NCBI GenBank assembly: GCA_014904845.1
Contig: MU119503.1
Span: 1 to 62,882 of the forward strand
Direction: 5' to 3'
DNA length: 62,882 nt
DNA from: Acephala macrosclerotiorum
Taxonomy: Eukaryota; Ascomycota; Leotiomycetes; Helotiales; Mollisiaceae
A program made the translations under genes and the position numbers. How positions within the stretch are numbered: position 1 is the stretch's first letter; the number at the start of each line of letters is the position of its first letter. Below the pieces are notes generated by a model. The model saw nothing but the letters and a program-made list of their open reading frames with translations. It was not told the DNA's origin and ran no database searches. Positions 47,231 to 62,200 of this stretch are shown here, piece after piece.

Positions 47231-50200
47231 TTATTGTATTTACTTGATTTTTTTTTCGATTGAAAATAATATTTCTCAGTTTTTTTTATATTAATATTAT
47301 TTATTTTCGTTTCGTATTTTAATAATTATTTTATTAAATTTATTTAAAAAATAAAAATAATAAAATTTAATAATATTGAAATTTAAATCAAACTATAAAA
47401 TATTAATAATTTATTAATTTTTTGAAATATTATTTCGTTTATTTTATTGTTTGATTTGATTATTGAAATCAAATAATATTTTTATAATAAATTCTATTTT
47501 TTTTTTCGATTTAAAACTTCTATAAATACTATGTAATTTCGTCGTATATTTTTTATATAAATTGAATCGATAATTTATTTGTAAACTGAGATTTTTAATT
47601 TTTTTCTATAGATTTTTTATTTAAAAAGTTTGAAAATTTTGTTTTTTTATTTTAATTATTTATTTCTCGAATATAATTTAATATAACTTTTAATATTTTA
47701 ATTATTTTTAAAAATTTTACGTCAAATATTAATATAATATATTAATTATAAAGAAAAATTCTTATTAATTTATTTTTAAATATTTTTTCAATTTATAAAT
47801 CGCTATTGAACTTATTATATATTAATATTTCTATCATAAGAAAATTTTTCAAAATTTTTTTCGTTTTTTTTTATAAAGTAATATAATTCGCCATTGATTT
47901 AATATATAATATTTTTCGATTTTATTTTATTTTTTTGTAATTTATTATATATTGTACGATTTTTTATTGTTTTTTAATAATTTTGCGATTTTTAAAATAA
48001 TAATAATCGTTATTTTTATTGTTATTATTTTTATTATCGTTTTTTTATTATTTTTTTTCTTTTTTATTATTTTTAAAGTTTTTTTGTTTTTCTGACAAAT
48101 TTTACTCGTTCGTAAATATAATAATAATTACTATCGTTTTAATTTTTTTAATATTGATTTTTCTTTGATTAATCTTTGAAATAATAATTGAAATTATTAA
48201 ATTATTATTTATTTGTATTTTTCTTTAATTATTACTATTTTCAATTTTTATTTTTTCGTTTATTTTCTTTTTAAATAAAACAAATTATTGTTTAAAAATT
48301 GTAATTTCAAAAAAAAGTTTATTAATTTTAATATTTAATTCGTTTATATTTGTATACTATTTATATTTAAATTGTAATTTAAAAATTTTATATATTTTAA
48401 TTGAGAATTATTTATAATACTTTTTATTTGTAAATCAATTTTTACTTTCGATATTCATCGAACTTTTTTTAAAATTATTTACTAAAAATATAAATTTATA
48501 AAAAATTATATTCATTTTTCAAATACTAAAAAATTACGATTTTATTAAAAAAAAAAAATTATATCGATTAATTTAAATACGTTTTTAGTATCGCTATCAA
48601 TTCTAATAATAAAACGTTTTTATTTTCAATTTATATTATTTTTCGTAAATATAATTTTTTATTTTTTTTTTATATACGCAATTTCAAAGAATTTTTTGAG
48701 TTTTATTATCAAATTATCAAAATATATTATTTTATTTTTTTATCGATATTTTTCTTTTTTTATTTCAATTTAATAAAAAATTTAATCGTACTAAAAAAAA
48801 TGTTTTGAAATACTATTACAATTATTATACTTTTCAATGTTTTTCAAAAAACAAAAATTTTATTCTTTGAAATTGTAATAATAATTCAATTTCAAATTAA
48901 CGAATTTTTTGATTTCGAGATTATTAATCTTAGTAATATTATCATTTTATTATCTTTTGTTAAATTCGACAATTTACTTATTTCGATTTCTAGTTTAAAT
49001 ATTATTTTATATTAAATAAAAAAAATTTTATTTTCGTAATAAAATGCATTTCTAATTAAAACGATTATAAATATTATTTAGTAATTACTTACGATTTTGA
49101 ACTTTAATACAACTTATAAAAAAATAATAATACAACGATTTACGATTTTAAAATCGATTATTTTTTTATTAGAATTCGTATTTTTTATTAGTTCGATAAT
49201 TTTAATTAATCGCAAATTTTTTAATATATTTATAATTTTATTTATTTTTATTATTTAAATATTTTAATCTTTTTTAATTTTGATATCGTTTATTTTTTTT
49301 GATTTTCAAAATTTATAATTTATTATTTAATTAAATTTATTATTTTAAATAAAACTTTATTTAAAAAAATGTATTAATATTTTTTAAAATCTAATATTTA
49401 CATTTTTCGAATTTGTAAATACAAAAAACAAAATAAACTTTTATTTGCATATAATTATTTTTAATTTTATTTTTAAAACATTTTTTTATTATATAATTTT
49501 TATTTATTTATTTTTTCAAATTTTATTAATAAAAATCGCTTTAAATTAAATTGATTTTCGATTGTTTTTAATTTGAAATATCGAACTTTTTTCGTCGTTT
49601 TAAAAACAATAAAATGTTCTAATTAATTTATTATAAATTGAAATATATTATTTTATTTTATTTTTATTTATATTATAAATATAATTATTTTGTTTTTTAT
49701 TAGTATTAAAATAAATTTATAAGTTTTAATCTTATATAAATTTCTTTTTTCCATTTTTAATATTATAATAAATTCGAAGATTATTTTTTTAAATTTTTTT
49801 AAATCTTAATAAAATTGATTTTTGATTGTTGAAAATCGAAAAATTCAATCGTAATAAATATTTTTTCAATGTAATTCAATAAATAATTATATAAAAAAAA
49901 AAATTAAAAATTTCGAAATTTGTTTTATATTTTGATATACTCTGAAAAACAAATTTATAGAAACATATTATATTTAGAAAAGTCTATAAAAAGTTTCAAG
50001 ATACTAATTTTAATTCTTTGAAAATTATATTTTAAAAAAAATATATATTAATTTTTAATTGTATTTTATAAAAAAGTAATTCTTTTATAAATTACGTAAT
50101 ATAAATACTAATTTTATCGAGTAAATATACTTATTTATAAATCGTTTTTTAAATTGACAAAACTCGAAAGAATTTTTTATTAGTATATTATTTGAAAAAA

Positions 50201-51114
50201 TAAATAAATTTCAAAGAAAATAAAAATTAAATACACTAAAAAAAATTACAATAGAAAATTCATAATTGGAATATTATATTGTTCGATATCGAGAAATTTT
50301 ATTTCGTACAATAAAATTTTTGTATAGAATTTATTAAATTATAATATTAATATAAAATATACTTAAAAAATATTATTAATAAAATTTAATAATTAATCGA
50401 ATTTAATTCGTATTTTAAAAAATATATAATAAACATTTTTCCAGTTTTAAAAAGTATTCAACGAATTGAATATAAATATTAAAAATATTCTTATTTTAAT
50501 AATATAAATTCATATAATTTATTTTTAAATTTATTTTCTATTTTCAATATATACGTATATTAAACTTCTCGATTTTAATATTTCGAATTTCAAACTATTT
50601 TTAACTCGTTGATTTAATAACTTTTTTCAGTTTTATAATAAGATTTTTTATAATTACTTTAAAATATTTAATTCAATTTATAAACTATTTAATATAATTT
50701 TCAATTTCTACGAAAAATTTATTTATAAAATTAAATATTATTTCAAAATCGACAACAAATTTTACTTCGTCTTTTTTTCGATTTTATAATTTATATTAAT
50801 TATATTTTTAATTCGTCGTTAAAATAGAAATTTACTAATTTTGTAAACTTTTAATAAACGTTTCAAATCGATTAATTCTATTTTTAAATTTCGTAATATT
50901 TTGTTTTTAGTATTGTTTATTAATAGAATTTTTAATTATAATAATTTATATTTGCACAATAAACGTTATTTGCAATTATAATTTTATTACAAATTCTATC
51001 GAAATATTAAACGAATTATTTTAAATTATCTATGTACAACTTTCTATAAAATTATTTAAATTTGAATTCGAAATAAAATTAATCGAATTTTGAGAATATT
51101 AATATTAAAAAAAG

Positions 51115-51162
51115 TTCAATACAAAATTCAATACAAAATTCGATATAAAATTCGATATATTA
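51115..51162. repeat. 12-bp tandem repeat, 4 copies
   Basis: TTCAATACAAAA twice, then TTCGATATAAAA and TTCGATATATTA. The first pair keeps CA where the second pair has CG and TA. Confidence 0.7.
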
Positions 51163-52191
51163 TACTCTATAAAATTTATATAATTAAAATATAATAAAAA
51201 TATTTAAATAATATTATAAAATTAACGTATTAAATACGTTTTTCGATACTTTATAATAATAATAAAAGAAATATTCGTATTGATTGAACGCGTTTAATTT
51301 TATTGAACTTTTTAAATACAAATCAAAAAAAAATATAATTTAATAATTTCGTAATTTGCGTTCGAAATAATTTTTTTTTTTTTTACTTTAGAATAATAAT
51401 AGTAAAATGTTTCATTTGAACAATACGAACTACTTACGATTATTTATAGAATACTTTATTCCATCGAAAATATTTAAAAACTCGATTTTGAATTTTTAAA
51501 TTATTTTTTCTATATTTATTTATCGAATTTCGAATTTTTATTTAACGACGATTTTGCGATTCGATTATTATTACTACGTATTTCAATTTGATCTTCGAAT
51601 TCGTTTATTTTTTTCTATTTTTCGATTTCTAATCAATTTTTATCGTTTGAATTTGAAAAGTGAAATTTTAATAAACATTTTAACGATTTTAATTATAAAA
51701 AAAAAAAAACTAATATTGAATTATTATTTAATTACAATATTAAAACTTTTTAAATTATTAGTACGTTTATAAAAACGTAATCGTTTTAACGAAAAAAATT
51801 GAATTAATATATTTATTTTATATTATTTTCAATTTTTTAAAAATTGATATTAAATATTTAATTAATATTTATTTAAATAAAATTTTTCGTTTAATTCATT
51901 ATAATAAAAATTTTAATACAACAATTTAATAATTATTATTCGAAATCAATTAAAACATTTAAATACAATTTTATTTTCTTATTAAAATATAATTTTTATA
52001 TATACTAAAAACGAAATTAAATATTAAAATATATTTAAAATAAAATTTTTTATTTATTATTTACAAAAAAATATTTAATGCTTTAATTAATATTTATTAA
52101 AAATAAAAATAAAAATTCTTTTTCGAATACTTATAACAATTTTTAAATTCGCAGAAAATCGATATTAATCTTTTTAAAAACTTCGAACAAT

Positions 52192-52214
52192 TTTCAATTT
52201 CAATTTCAATTTCA
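52192..52214. repeat. Hexanucleotide (TTTCAA)n tract
   Basis: About four perfect copies of TTTCAA in a C-bearing, G-poor stretch. Confidence 0.6.
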
Positions 52215-52948
52215 GTCTTTCGATTTGAAAATTCAAACTCTAAATCAACAATTTTTAACGACTCAAAAAACTATCGAATTATCTCAAAAAAAAACTTTCG
52301 ATCAAAAAAATATTATTATTTTTTTTCAATAAATATATTAATAAAAACGAATTTTTCAAATTAAAAATTTCAATATTTATAATTAATTAAACAATAAATA
52401 TACGAAACTAATTACGAATTTCTATAATATATTTAATTAATATTGTTTACTTTATTAACAATTTAAAAAAACGAAAAAAACTATTTCAAATTTTAAATCA
52501 ATAATTAAAAAATAGCAAATTAATTCTAGTAAACAATCGTATTATTATTACTAAAAAAAGAATTATAAATCTCGTAAAATTATATAAAAATTAATTAATC
52601 GAAATATAAAATTTTATTAATATTATTTAAAAAAAAATTAATAAACTTGAAAAAAACAAAAAATATATAATATAAAAATATAATAGTACTATAAACGATA
52701 CAATTAATCGTATTGTTATTACAAAGTAATATATTAACGAATTTTAATAATATAATAATTTGAAATATTACGAATTAAATAATTCGTCGAAATACAATTT
52801 ATTATCAAAGATTAAAAAAAGATTAAAACTTGAAAATGAATTTAATATAAGTTTAAAAAAGTAAAACGAGTCAATTATAAAAAATTGTAAATATCGATTT
52901 ATAGTAATTGTATAGAAATAAAATACTATTGAATAAAAATTTGAAAAA

Positions 52949-52984
52949 TTGAATAATAAATTGAATAATAAATCGAATAATAAA
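52949..52984. repeat. 12-bp tandem repeat, 3 copies
   Basis: TTGAATAATAAA twice followed by TCGAATAATAAA. Confidence 0.75.
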
Positions 52985-53226
52985 TTAAATTGATATAATT
53001 TATTCGTTTTTTTATAGATTAAATAATAGTTTTTAAAATATGTAAAAATAATTGAATTTGCGTTTTGTATTTTCTTTTTATAATAACTTTGTATTATTTA
53101 TAAATATTTTATTAAATATTTTATTTGAAACATTTAAATTACTATTAATTATTTTTTGAATTTTATTATATAAAAATCTTAAAATAAAATTTAATTTATT
53201 GTAATTTTTAAAAATATTCAAATCTC

Positions 53227-53270
53227 TATTTATTAACGAATATTTCTATTTATCAACGAATATTTCAATC
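53227..53270. repeat. 20-bp tandem repeat, 2 copies plus a remnant
   Basis: CTATTTATTAACGAATATTT, then CTATTTATCAACGAATATTT, then a diverged third start CAATCTACGAAATATT. Confidence 0.7.
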
Positions 53271-56200
53271 TACGAAATATTAAAATTTACTTTTTCAAAA
53301 AAATCTCTAAAAATTGTATATAATAAATATTACAAAAATACACGAAAATATTTTTATATTATTATTTTTATAAAAAAACAAAATTGAATTTAATAGTAAA
53401 TTTTTTTATTAATAAATTAAATTTGATTTTTATTAATTATTTAATTTTAAATTTAAATAATACTAAAAATAGTTTTTCGAAAAACGTATAATTAATTAAT
53501 TATTTTTAATACGATAAAAAAACTATAAATAATATTAATTTACAATTCAAATTTTATAATTTAATAATTATACTCAAAATTAAACGATCGAAAATTCGTT
53601 TTTTATACTCGAAATTCGAGTTAAATAAATTTTCAATTTTTATTTCTATCGACGATAAAATTACTCGTAATAACGAAATATTCGTAGTAATTAAAATAAC
53701 AAAAAAAAATTTAAAAACATTTAAAATTTCTACGATTTCAAATTTTTTTAAAATTATTAAATATAAAATTAAAAAAAACAAACGATTTAAAAAAGAATTA
53801 ATTGACTTATAAACAAAATTGAAATTAAATATATTTTTAAAACGAATACAAAACGCAAAAAATATATTTGAAATAATAATAATCGAATACCAAAAACTGT
53901 TTACTATAATAAAACGTAAATATAATATTATTAATTGAAAACGAAATAATTTTTTGATTGAATATAATAATAAAAAAAAAGTTTTTATTTTAATTGAATA
54001 ATTTTATTCTTTTTAAAAAGTATATATATTGAAATTTGAAATTTGAAAATAAAATTAATAAATTAATTCTTTTTAATAAAATAGAAATAAAATTATATTA
54101 AAAAAAAAAATCTTTATTAATAATCTAAAAATAATAACAATATATATAATATCGATTTCTTTTTTTTTTATAATTAATATTTTTATAATTTTGAAATTCG
54201 ATATATTTATAATAAAATTTAAAATCAATTAAATAATATAATTAATATAGATTTTTAAATATTGATTAATTTGATATTAATATAGAAATATTTTTCTTTC
54301 GATTATAATAATCGATTCGTTTGTATTAATTCGTACAAATAATAAAAATACTAATTTCAAAATCAATAATACTAATAATAATTATTATTTCGAATTAAAT
54401 TAATAAATATAATAAACTATTAATATTTCTATATACGTCGTTAAACGTATTAAAATTTATTTCACTTTGTATATCGTTCGTACAAATAGAAATCTCAATA
54501 AATTTATTAGTATTATTAACGTTTATAAAAAATATATTTTGATTATTAAAAGTATTTATTATTTGTATTAATATTATAATTAGTATTTTATACAAATTAA
54601 CGTATATATATAAAAGGAAATTGTATATTTAAAAAGAATAAATAGTAAAAATAAAATTCAAAATAAAAAGAAATTAAAAACTTATTTAAATTTTATTAAA
54701 ACGTAATTTCAATTTCAAATTCAATAATCAAATTTTAATTTACATCGAAAAATACTATAATAATAAACTTTGAAATTTGACGAAAATTAATTATTGAAAA
54801 TGAAATTGAAAAAAAATTAACAATAGTAAATAAAATGATTAAATAAATAAAAAAAATTCGAATTTGAAAAAATAAAATAATATTTTATATTGTAAATAAA
54901 TTCAATAAAATAATTGTTCGTTTAAAAAGTAATAATATTTTGATTTTATTTAGTTTTTTTCAAATTGATTAATACAAAGAAATTGATAAAAACAATACTT
55001 TTATATAAAAATTTTAAAGTATTATAAAATTAGTAATATATTATTTAATTTAATAAATTTTAATATAAAATTTTATTTTTAAAAAAAAATGCATTTTTAA
55101 TAACGATTAATAATAAATAAAAAGTTTATTTGATTAATTTTAAAATTTTATTGACTTTTAGTACTAAGTTTATAATCAAAATCAAAAACGATAAAATTGT
55201 AAATTTTGTAAAATAATAATACTAATTTTTTTTAGTATTATATAAAATATACTTCAAACGAGTATAATGAATACTATATTAAATACATTTAAAAAACGTT
55301 TAAATAATCAAAAAAAGCGCTTTTAATTAAAATAAGTAATAGTATTTGAAATATTAATAATAATATCAATATAAAATCTCAATAAAATAAAAAGTTTTTT
55401 ATATTATTAATAATTATAATTATTAAATTAATCAGATAAAAAACTCTCAAAAAACGAAATATACAACGGAAAAAAAAAAGAAAAAATTTAAAATTCAAAT
55501 TTTAAAAAATAAAAAAGTTTTACGATTTCGATATAGTATTAATTATATACAATCGCAAAATCAAAAAATATTATATGTACATATCTACGAATCGAAAATC
55601 GTAATTTCTAATTATAAAACAAATTATAAGTTCGTTTCTACAAATTTAATATTTTTTTTTAACGATTAATAATATATAAATTTTAAATATCAAATTAAAT
55701 TTTTTAAAAATATAAAAAAAATAAAATCGAAAAAAAATTTGAACTTAAAACGAATATATACAAAAAAACGACTAAGAAAAACAAAAAAAAAAATTAAATT
55801 TAAAAGATTAATATTTCGAAATTTAACGTTTAATAAAAAATTATTTGTAGAAAATACAATAGAAATTATATTATTCTTATTAAAACTATTATTATTTCAT
55901 TTTAAAAATAAATTTAATTAAAATATAATAAAATATTATTTTTTTTATATTTATTTTTAAATAAAAATCTATATTCGAATAAACGAATTAATATTTGACA
56001 ATATATATAATTACGCAAATTACGATTTCAAAGATTTTTCGAATATTAAAATAAATTTTAAATTATATAAATAAAAATAATTGTTAAATTTAATAGTACG
56101 AATATAGAAATTTCAATAAAATAATTTTACAAAATATTTTAATCGAATATATTCAATTTATTTTCAATTTTATTATATAATCGAATTTTTAATTATATAA

Positions 56201-59200
56201 ATTATTAATTTTTTAAACGTTATATTTTTAGTATTTTAAATTTGTTTAAAAAGTTTATTTAAAAAAAAATTTTTTCTTATATAATTAATAATTTTATCGA
56301 TTTGTATTTTATTGAATATAATATATAAATAATATTATTAGATATTTTTATTCGATTAATCAAAAAAAATTTCGTAAATAATTCAATAATAGTATTTTTT
56401 TACGATATTCGTTTTAATCTCGAATTATTATAATAATCGTAGTATTTAATAATAATAATATATACTAATAAAAAAATTTTATATTTTAAATTAATACAAT
56501 CGTATAAACGTTTAAAAATATTAATATATTCAAATAAAAACTTTTGTTATTCAATTCGAATAATACAGTAATTATAAATTTCGTATATTTGTATAATTAC
56601 TTGAAATAATAATTTTCGTTGTATCGTATTACTAATTTTAATACATTTTGATCGCGAGTAAATATTTAATTTCGAGATTTGATTTCTTTCGATAGAATAA
56701 TACTCGTAATATTTTAACGATTGAAACTTTTTACAAATAGTATAAAAATACTTTGAATTCGATTAATTGAAAGATTTTGATAGAAAATCGAAATATTAAA
56801 CGCTTTTAAATCGACGATAATATTCGTAGAATATTTTGAAAGTAATAATAGTATAAACTCAAAAATTGATTAAAACGACGAAAAACTTTGAATTTTCTTA
56901 TTATAAATATTAATAATTTGAAATTATTTTTTAATCTTTTAATACGTTTTAATTTTGATTATCGAGTTTCTTAAAATAAATAATATTCTATAAAAAACTT
57001 TCGTTTAATTAAAATTTAATTATAGTATTTTTTAATTGCAATTTCAATATTAATTATTTTATAAAATACTATTTATTTTTTTTTTTAATATTAAAACAAT
57101 ATTATTATTTCGTATTAATCGATTACTTTTTTTTTTACTATAAAACGTTATAATTATAATTATTAATTGAATCTCAATATATATAATAATAAAATTACTT
57201 TTTTGAAATTCGATCGATTTTAAATTTTTATTTATTATATACGAAATTCAAATATATAACAATTTAATTTTTTTGTATTTATTAATAATACGTTAAAATT
57301 ATAAATTCTTCGAAAAATATTCAAAGTAAAAAAAATCTCGAAATTTAAAAATAAATAAACGATCGATAAAATTTATTTTTATTTTAATTTTTATATTATT
57401 TTTTATAGTAAATCGATATTTATTGCGAATAATAATTTACTCGATAAAAATTTACGAAAAAAAACGTTTAAAATCGAAAATTGTTATAATATAAAAAAAC
57501 AATTTTTTTAAAATTTATAATAAAATTAATAAATATTATTTAAAACGAAAATTCAAATTTTATTTATTTTCGTTTTTTTTTATTTTTTGTAAATATTTTT
57601 TATTTCTTTTTAAATAATATTAATAATTTCAAAAAAATTGTATATTATATAATTATATAATTCGAAAAAATTCAATCGTTAATACTTTTAAAATATACTC
57701 GACTTCGAGTAATTATTATAATAGAAAAAATATTTTTAAAAATTAAACGAAAAAAAAAATTTAAATTTTTTTTTTTTTGATTATTAAAAAAAAAAACGAC
57801 ACGTAATTTGTTTGAGTAAATCTCGAATATTCACATTATTACTTTTTTCTCGAACTACAAAATCTTTTTAAAAACTCGATATAAATGTCTCAAAAAATAC
57901 TTTTTATATAAATCGAACGATATACGAAAAAATAAAAAAAACGTTTGAATTTTATTTTTCGTAATGTATTTCGTCGCTTTTTTTTGAGACGCTTATAATT
58001 ACTTTTTTCAAACTATAAAAAAATTATTCGATTTTATTAAAATTTCAAAAAAATAAAATTTCATTATTAAAAATTTAATTAAATATTTATTCATCTTTTT
58101 AAATTATATAAAATCAATAAATTAATTGAATTGTAATTTTAATTATTGTTTTAAATATTTTTATAAATAATTATTTTTTAAAATTTTATTATAAATTTTC
58201 TTTTTTTTTTTATATATTAATTTTAATTTAAAATATAGTATTTAAACTTTGTATAAAAATGTATTTTCTCAAATTAATAATTATAAAATAATAATTTTTA
58301 ATAAATTTTTAAATATAATTTTTTGAAATAATTTTATTAAAAAAATTAAAAATCGTTTACGAGTATTTTAAAAACAATTTATTTATTAAAAAAAAATTTT
58401 TTCAAATTTTTATAAACGTATTTTACAAAACTTCAAAAATTATTAATATAATATTTAAAATAACAATATTTGCTTTTTTTATTTATATTATAAATTTTAA
58501 TATAATTTATTATACGAGTATATTATATATAAAAATTGTATTTTAATATTCGAAAAAAATTGTACGAATAATTTTTAAATTTTTAACGTTTTTTATTATT
58601 TTTTTCGCGAAGTAAAATTTAAAGAAATAATAATAAAAATATATTTTTCAATTGTGAATATGAGAATTTTATATATTGATAAAAAAAATACATATATTAT
58701 TTTATTTTTGAAATTTTTAAAATAAATATAAAATCGTATTAAATTATTAATATTATTATAAAAATTTTTTAAAATTATTATTAAAATTAATTCAAATAAA
58801 TATTATAAAAAAATCTTAAAATATTAATTAATTTTTTAAAAGAGATTAAATATTGTTGAATTATTCGTCGAAAAATAAACGATTGAAAAGTTTTTATAGA
58901 ATTTTAAAAAATTTGTAAAAATCGTATTTATAAAATAAAGAAATTTAAGAATTTTTTTCATTTTTTAATTATTATTATTTTTCTACGATAAGTTTTATCT
59001 CGTAGTATATATCGAAATCACTATAAAAAAAGTATTTGAAAACAAACGAATTTTGAACAATTTATACGCAATTTCAATAGAAATAAAAATTGTGTTTTTT
59101 GTAATTACAATTCGCGAATTATTATACTATTTATTTACTAATTATAATAGAATAAAAGTTCGAGACGATAATTAAAAACGTCGTTTTATAAAATTTAAAA

Positions 59201-62200
59201 ACGATTATAATAATATAAAACTTTAAAAAATATAAAAAATCAATTCGAGTTTATTGTTTTTTATTAATATAAACGTAGTACAAAAATTGTATTTATAGTA
59301 TTTAAATATAAATTTTAATTTTTTTTTCAAACGAATAACGCTAATAATAATTACAAATTTTTTTTTTCACAGAAAATAAATAATATCGATATTTTTCAAA
59401 ATATCGAATTTTTTAAAAACGATTTATTTATTTCAATATTTGAATTGATAATAGATATGTATTTACTAATCGAAAAATTTGATTTTATTATTTCGTTTAA
59501 TATTAGTACGTTTCGTACAAAAGAAAATTTATTAGTATTTATATTTAATTATTTTTATCGTTGAAAAAATAAAGTTTTTTTTAGATTATAATATATATTT
59601 TGAAAGAAAATACGTAATCGATAAATCAAACAAATTTTTTGAACGTATTTTAAATATTATTACTTCGATACGAAATTTAACAATTTTTTATTTAAATTCG
59701 ATAATATTTAAAATATATACAAATTTCAATTAAAAATTTAAAAATTTTTTTTAGTATTTAAAATTATCGATAATATAACGCGTTATATTATTATATTTTT
59801 ATTTTATTTCGAATTAAATTCAAATTCGAAAAAATACAATAAAAAATATATAAATATTAATTTTATCTTTTGTACGATATATTAAAACGATTTAATTTTT
59901 TAATTATTATTTGAGCAATTATTAAATATTATATTGTATTTTAATAATTATTCTATTCTTGAAACAATCGACGATTATTTTTTTATTAGTAAAAATAAAA
60001 ACTTTCAAAAACGAATAAAATTGAATTTCAATAGTAAATTTACGATATCTTTTAAATAAAAAAATTTAAAACTATATAATATTAATAAATTACTATATTC
60101 GATAAAAAAGCAAATATTAATATTAGAATTAAACGTTTACTTTGAAAAAAATGATTATAATAAACGAAAAAAATCGATAAATAATAATTTATTTATTAGA
60201 AAAAAATAATATATTTGAATTAATTTTTTTACTCGATTTAATACAAAGTCTAATAAAAAAAATAAAAATACATTTTTTTTTTTACGTTTTATAATTTGAT
60301 ATTTTTGTAAATAATAATTTTAATTTATTATTTTATTAATTTGATTGTTATTATACATTTTTTATTCTTAGTAAAATATTTTATATTTATAATAAATTTG
60401 TAATTATTTAACGAAAACGAAATACGATTTCGAGACGTATAATACGCATATAATAAAAGAAAAAAAAAACTCGTTTAATTATAAAATAATTTTTTTATAT
60501 AATAAAATAAAAATCGCATATTAAATTATTTAATTTTTTAATAAAAAATTTTTTTAATCAAATTAAATCAAATAATATAAATAACGTTCGTTTTTAAATA
60601 ACGAAAAACTCGATATATTGAAAACAATTAATAAAATCGTAAAAATCACGGATTTTTTTTATTACGTTTTTTTTAAATTAATTACAATAAAAAAATTTTA
60701 TATTTGAAATTAATAATAAATTTATTATACGAGTTTTATTTATATAGCGATTTGTAAATATTGAAATTCGTTTAATTTTTCAATATATGAAATTTTTTAT
60801 TATTTAAAAATAAACGTTATATTGAAAAAAGATTTTAAAATAAAATTGTATTATTAATATTTTTCGTAAAATAATATTATTATATACTTTTTATTTTCTT
60901 TTGTATATCGATACGTAATAAACTTTGAATTGAATATTTTTTCAATTTAATAATATAACTCGAATTACGTTTAACGCTTTTTTACTTTATTAAAACTAAT
61001 TTTTATATTTCTTTTTTTTAATTTTCGTTTTTCGTTGATTTTATATGAAAATATAAAAACTTTTTATTTTATATTATTTTAAATTATTAAATTATTAATA
61101 TTTATTTTTTTATTTAAAAATTTAATTATATTTTTTAACGATAAATATTATAGCGAGAAAAACAAATATTAAATACTAAATATTAATATTAATAAAAATG
61201 TTATTACGCGAAAAATTTAATATTATTTTAAATTTGAATTTATCGTATGATTTTGTACTTTAAAAATATAATAAAATTTTTTTTCTTATTGTATTATATT
61301 AATTTATACTACTAAAAAAAAATAGTTTTCTAATTTCAATTTTTGAAAAATATTTAATAAATACAAAAAAAAATTTATTATTGTTTTTATAGTAATAATA
61401 TTAATTAAATACATAAAAGTAAATTAATAATATTTGTTATAAATTCAAAAAAATTTAAAACAAACAAATAATTATTCGAATAAAAACAAACTCAAATAAA
61501 CAATTCAAACGATTATTATATTAATCAATCGTAGTTTCTCGAAATAATATTTACGTGTTTTTAAAATATTATTATAATAATAATAATCGAGATAAAAAGT
61601 TTAAAATTAAAAATGCGAATAATAAAATATTATTATTTCGTAAATACAAATTCGAGAATTCGTAGTTTTTAGTTTTAATTAATTGTAATGAAAATTTTTT
61701 ACGTAATTATAAAAAGTTTAAATCGTCGTATTAATTTCTAGTATTAATAATATTAGTTTACTATTTCGAATTTATTTTAATTTTATAATAATATAATTCA
61801 ATATATAAATTTTTATTTTTTTTTATATAAAACGTATTATTTTAATTGTAAATTGTTTTATTATACTCAAATTAATATTTGTGTAATAAACGTAAATTTG
61901 TTCAATTCAATTACAATTTTTTTTATTTTATTTAATTTCTTTTTTTTCAATTGCTTTTTTAGTATAATAATACGATTTTCGTGAATTTGAACAATTTGTA
62001 AATTTTATTTATTTTCTTTTCTAGAGAAAAAATATATTTCTTTTGAATTATTCGAATTATTATATTATTTTCTTTCGTCGATTGTTTTCTACTTTTGATA
62101 TTTTGAAATTTAATTTTTTTGAACTTTTAAAATATAAAAAAATCCAAAATATAATATATATTTTATTGTTTGTAATATTGCGAATAATTTCAAACAACGT

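Noticed and set aside
47010..47294. 94-codon Ile/Phe/Tyr-rich open frame
   Set aside because: It is produced by (TTA)n-type tandem repeats and resembles no protein.
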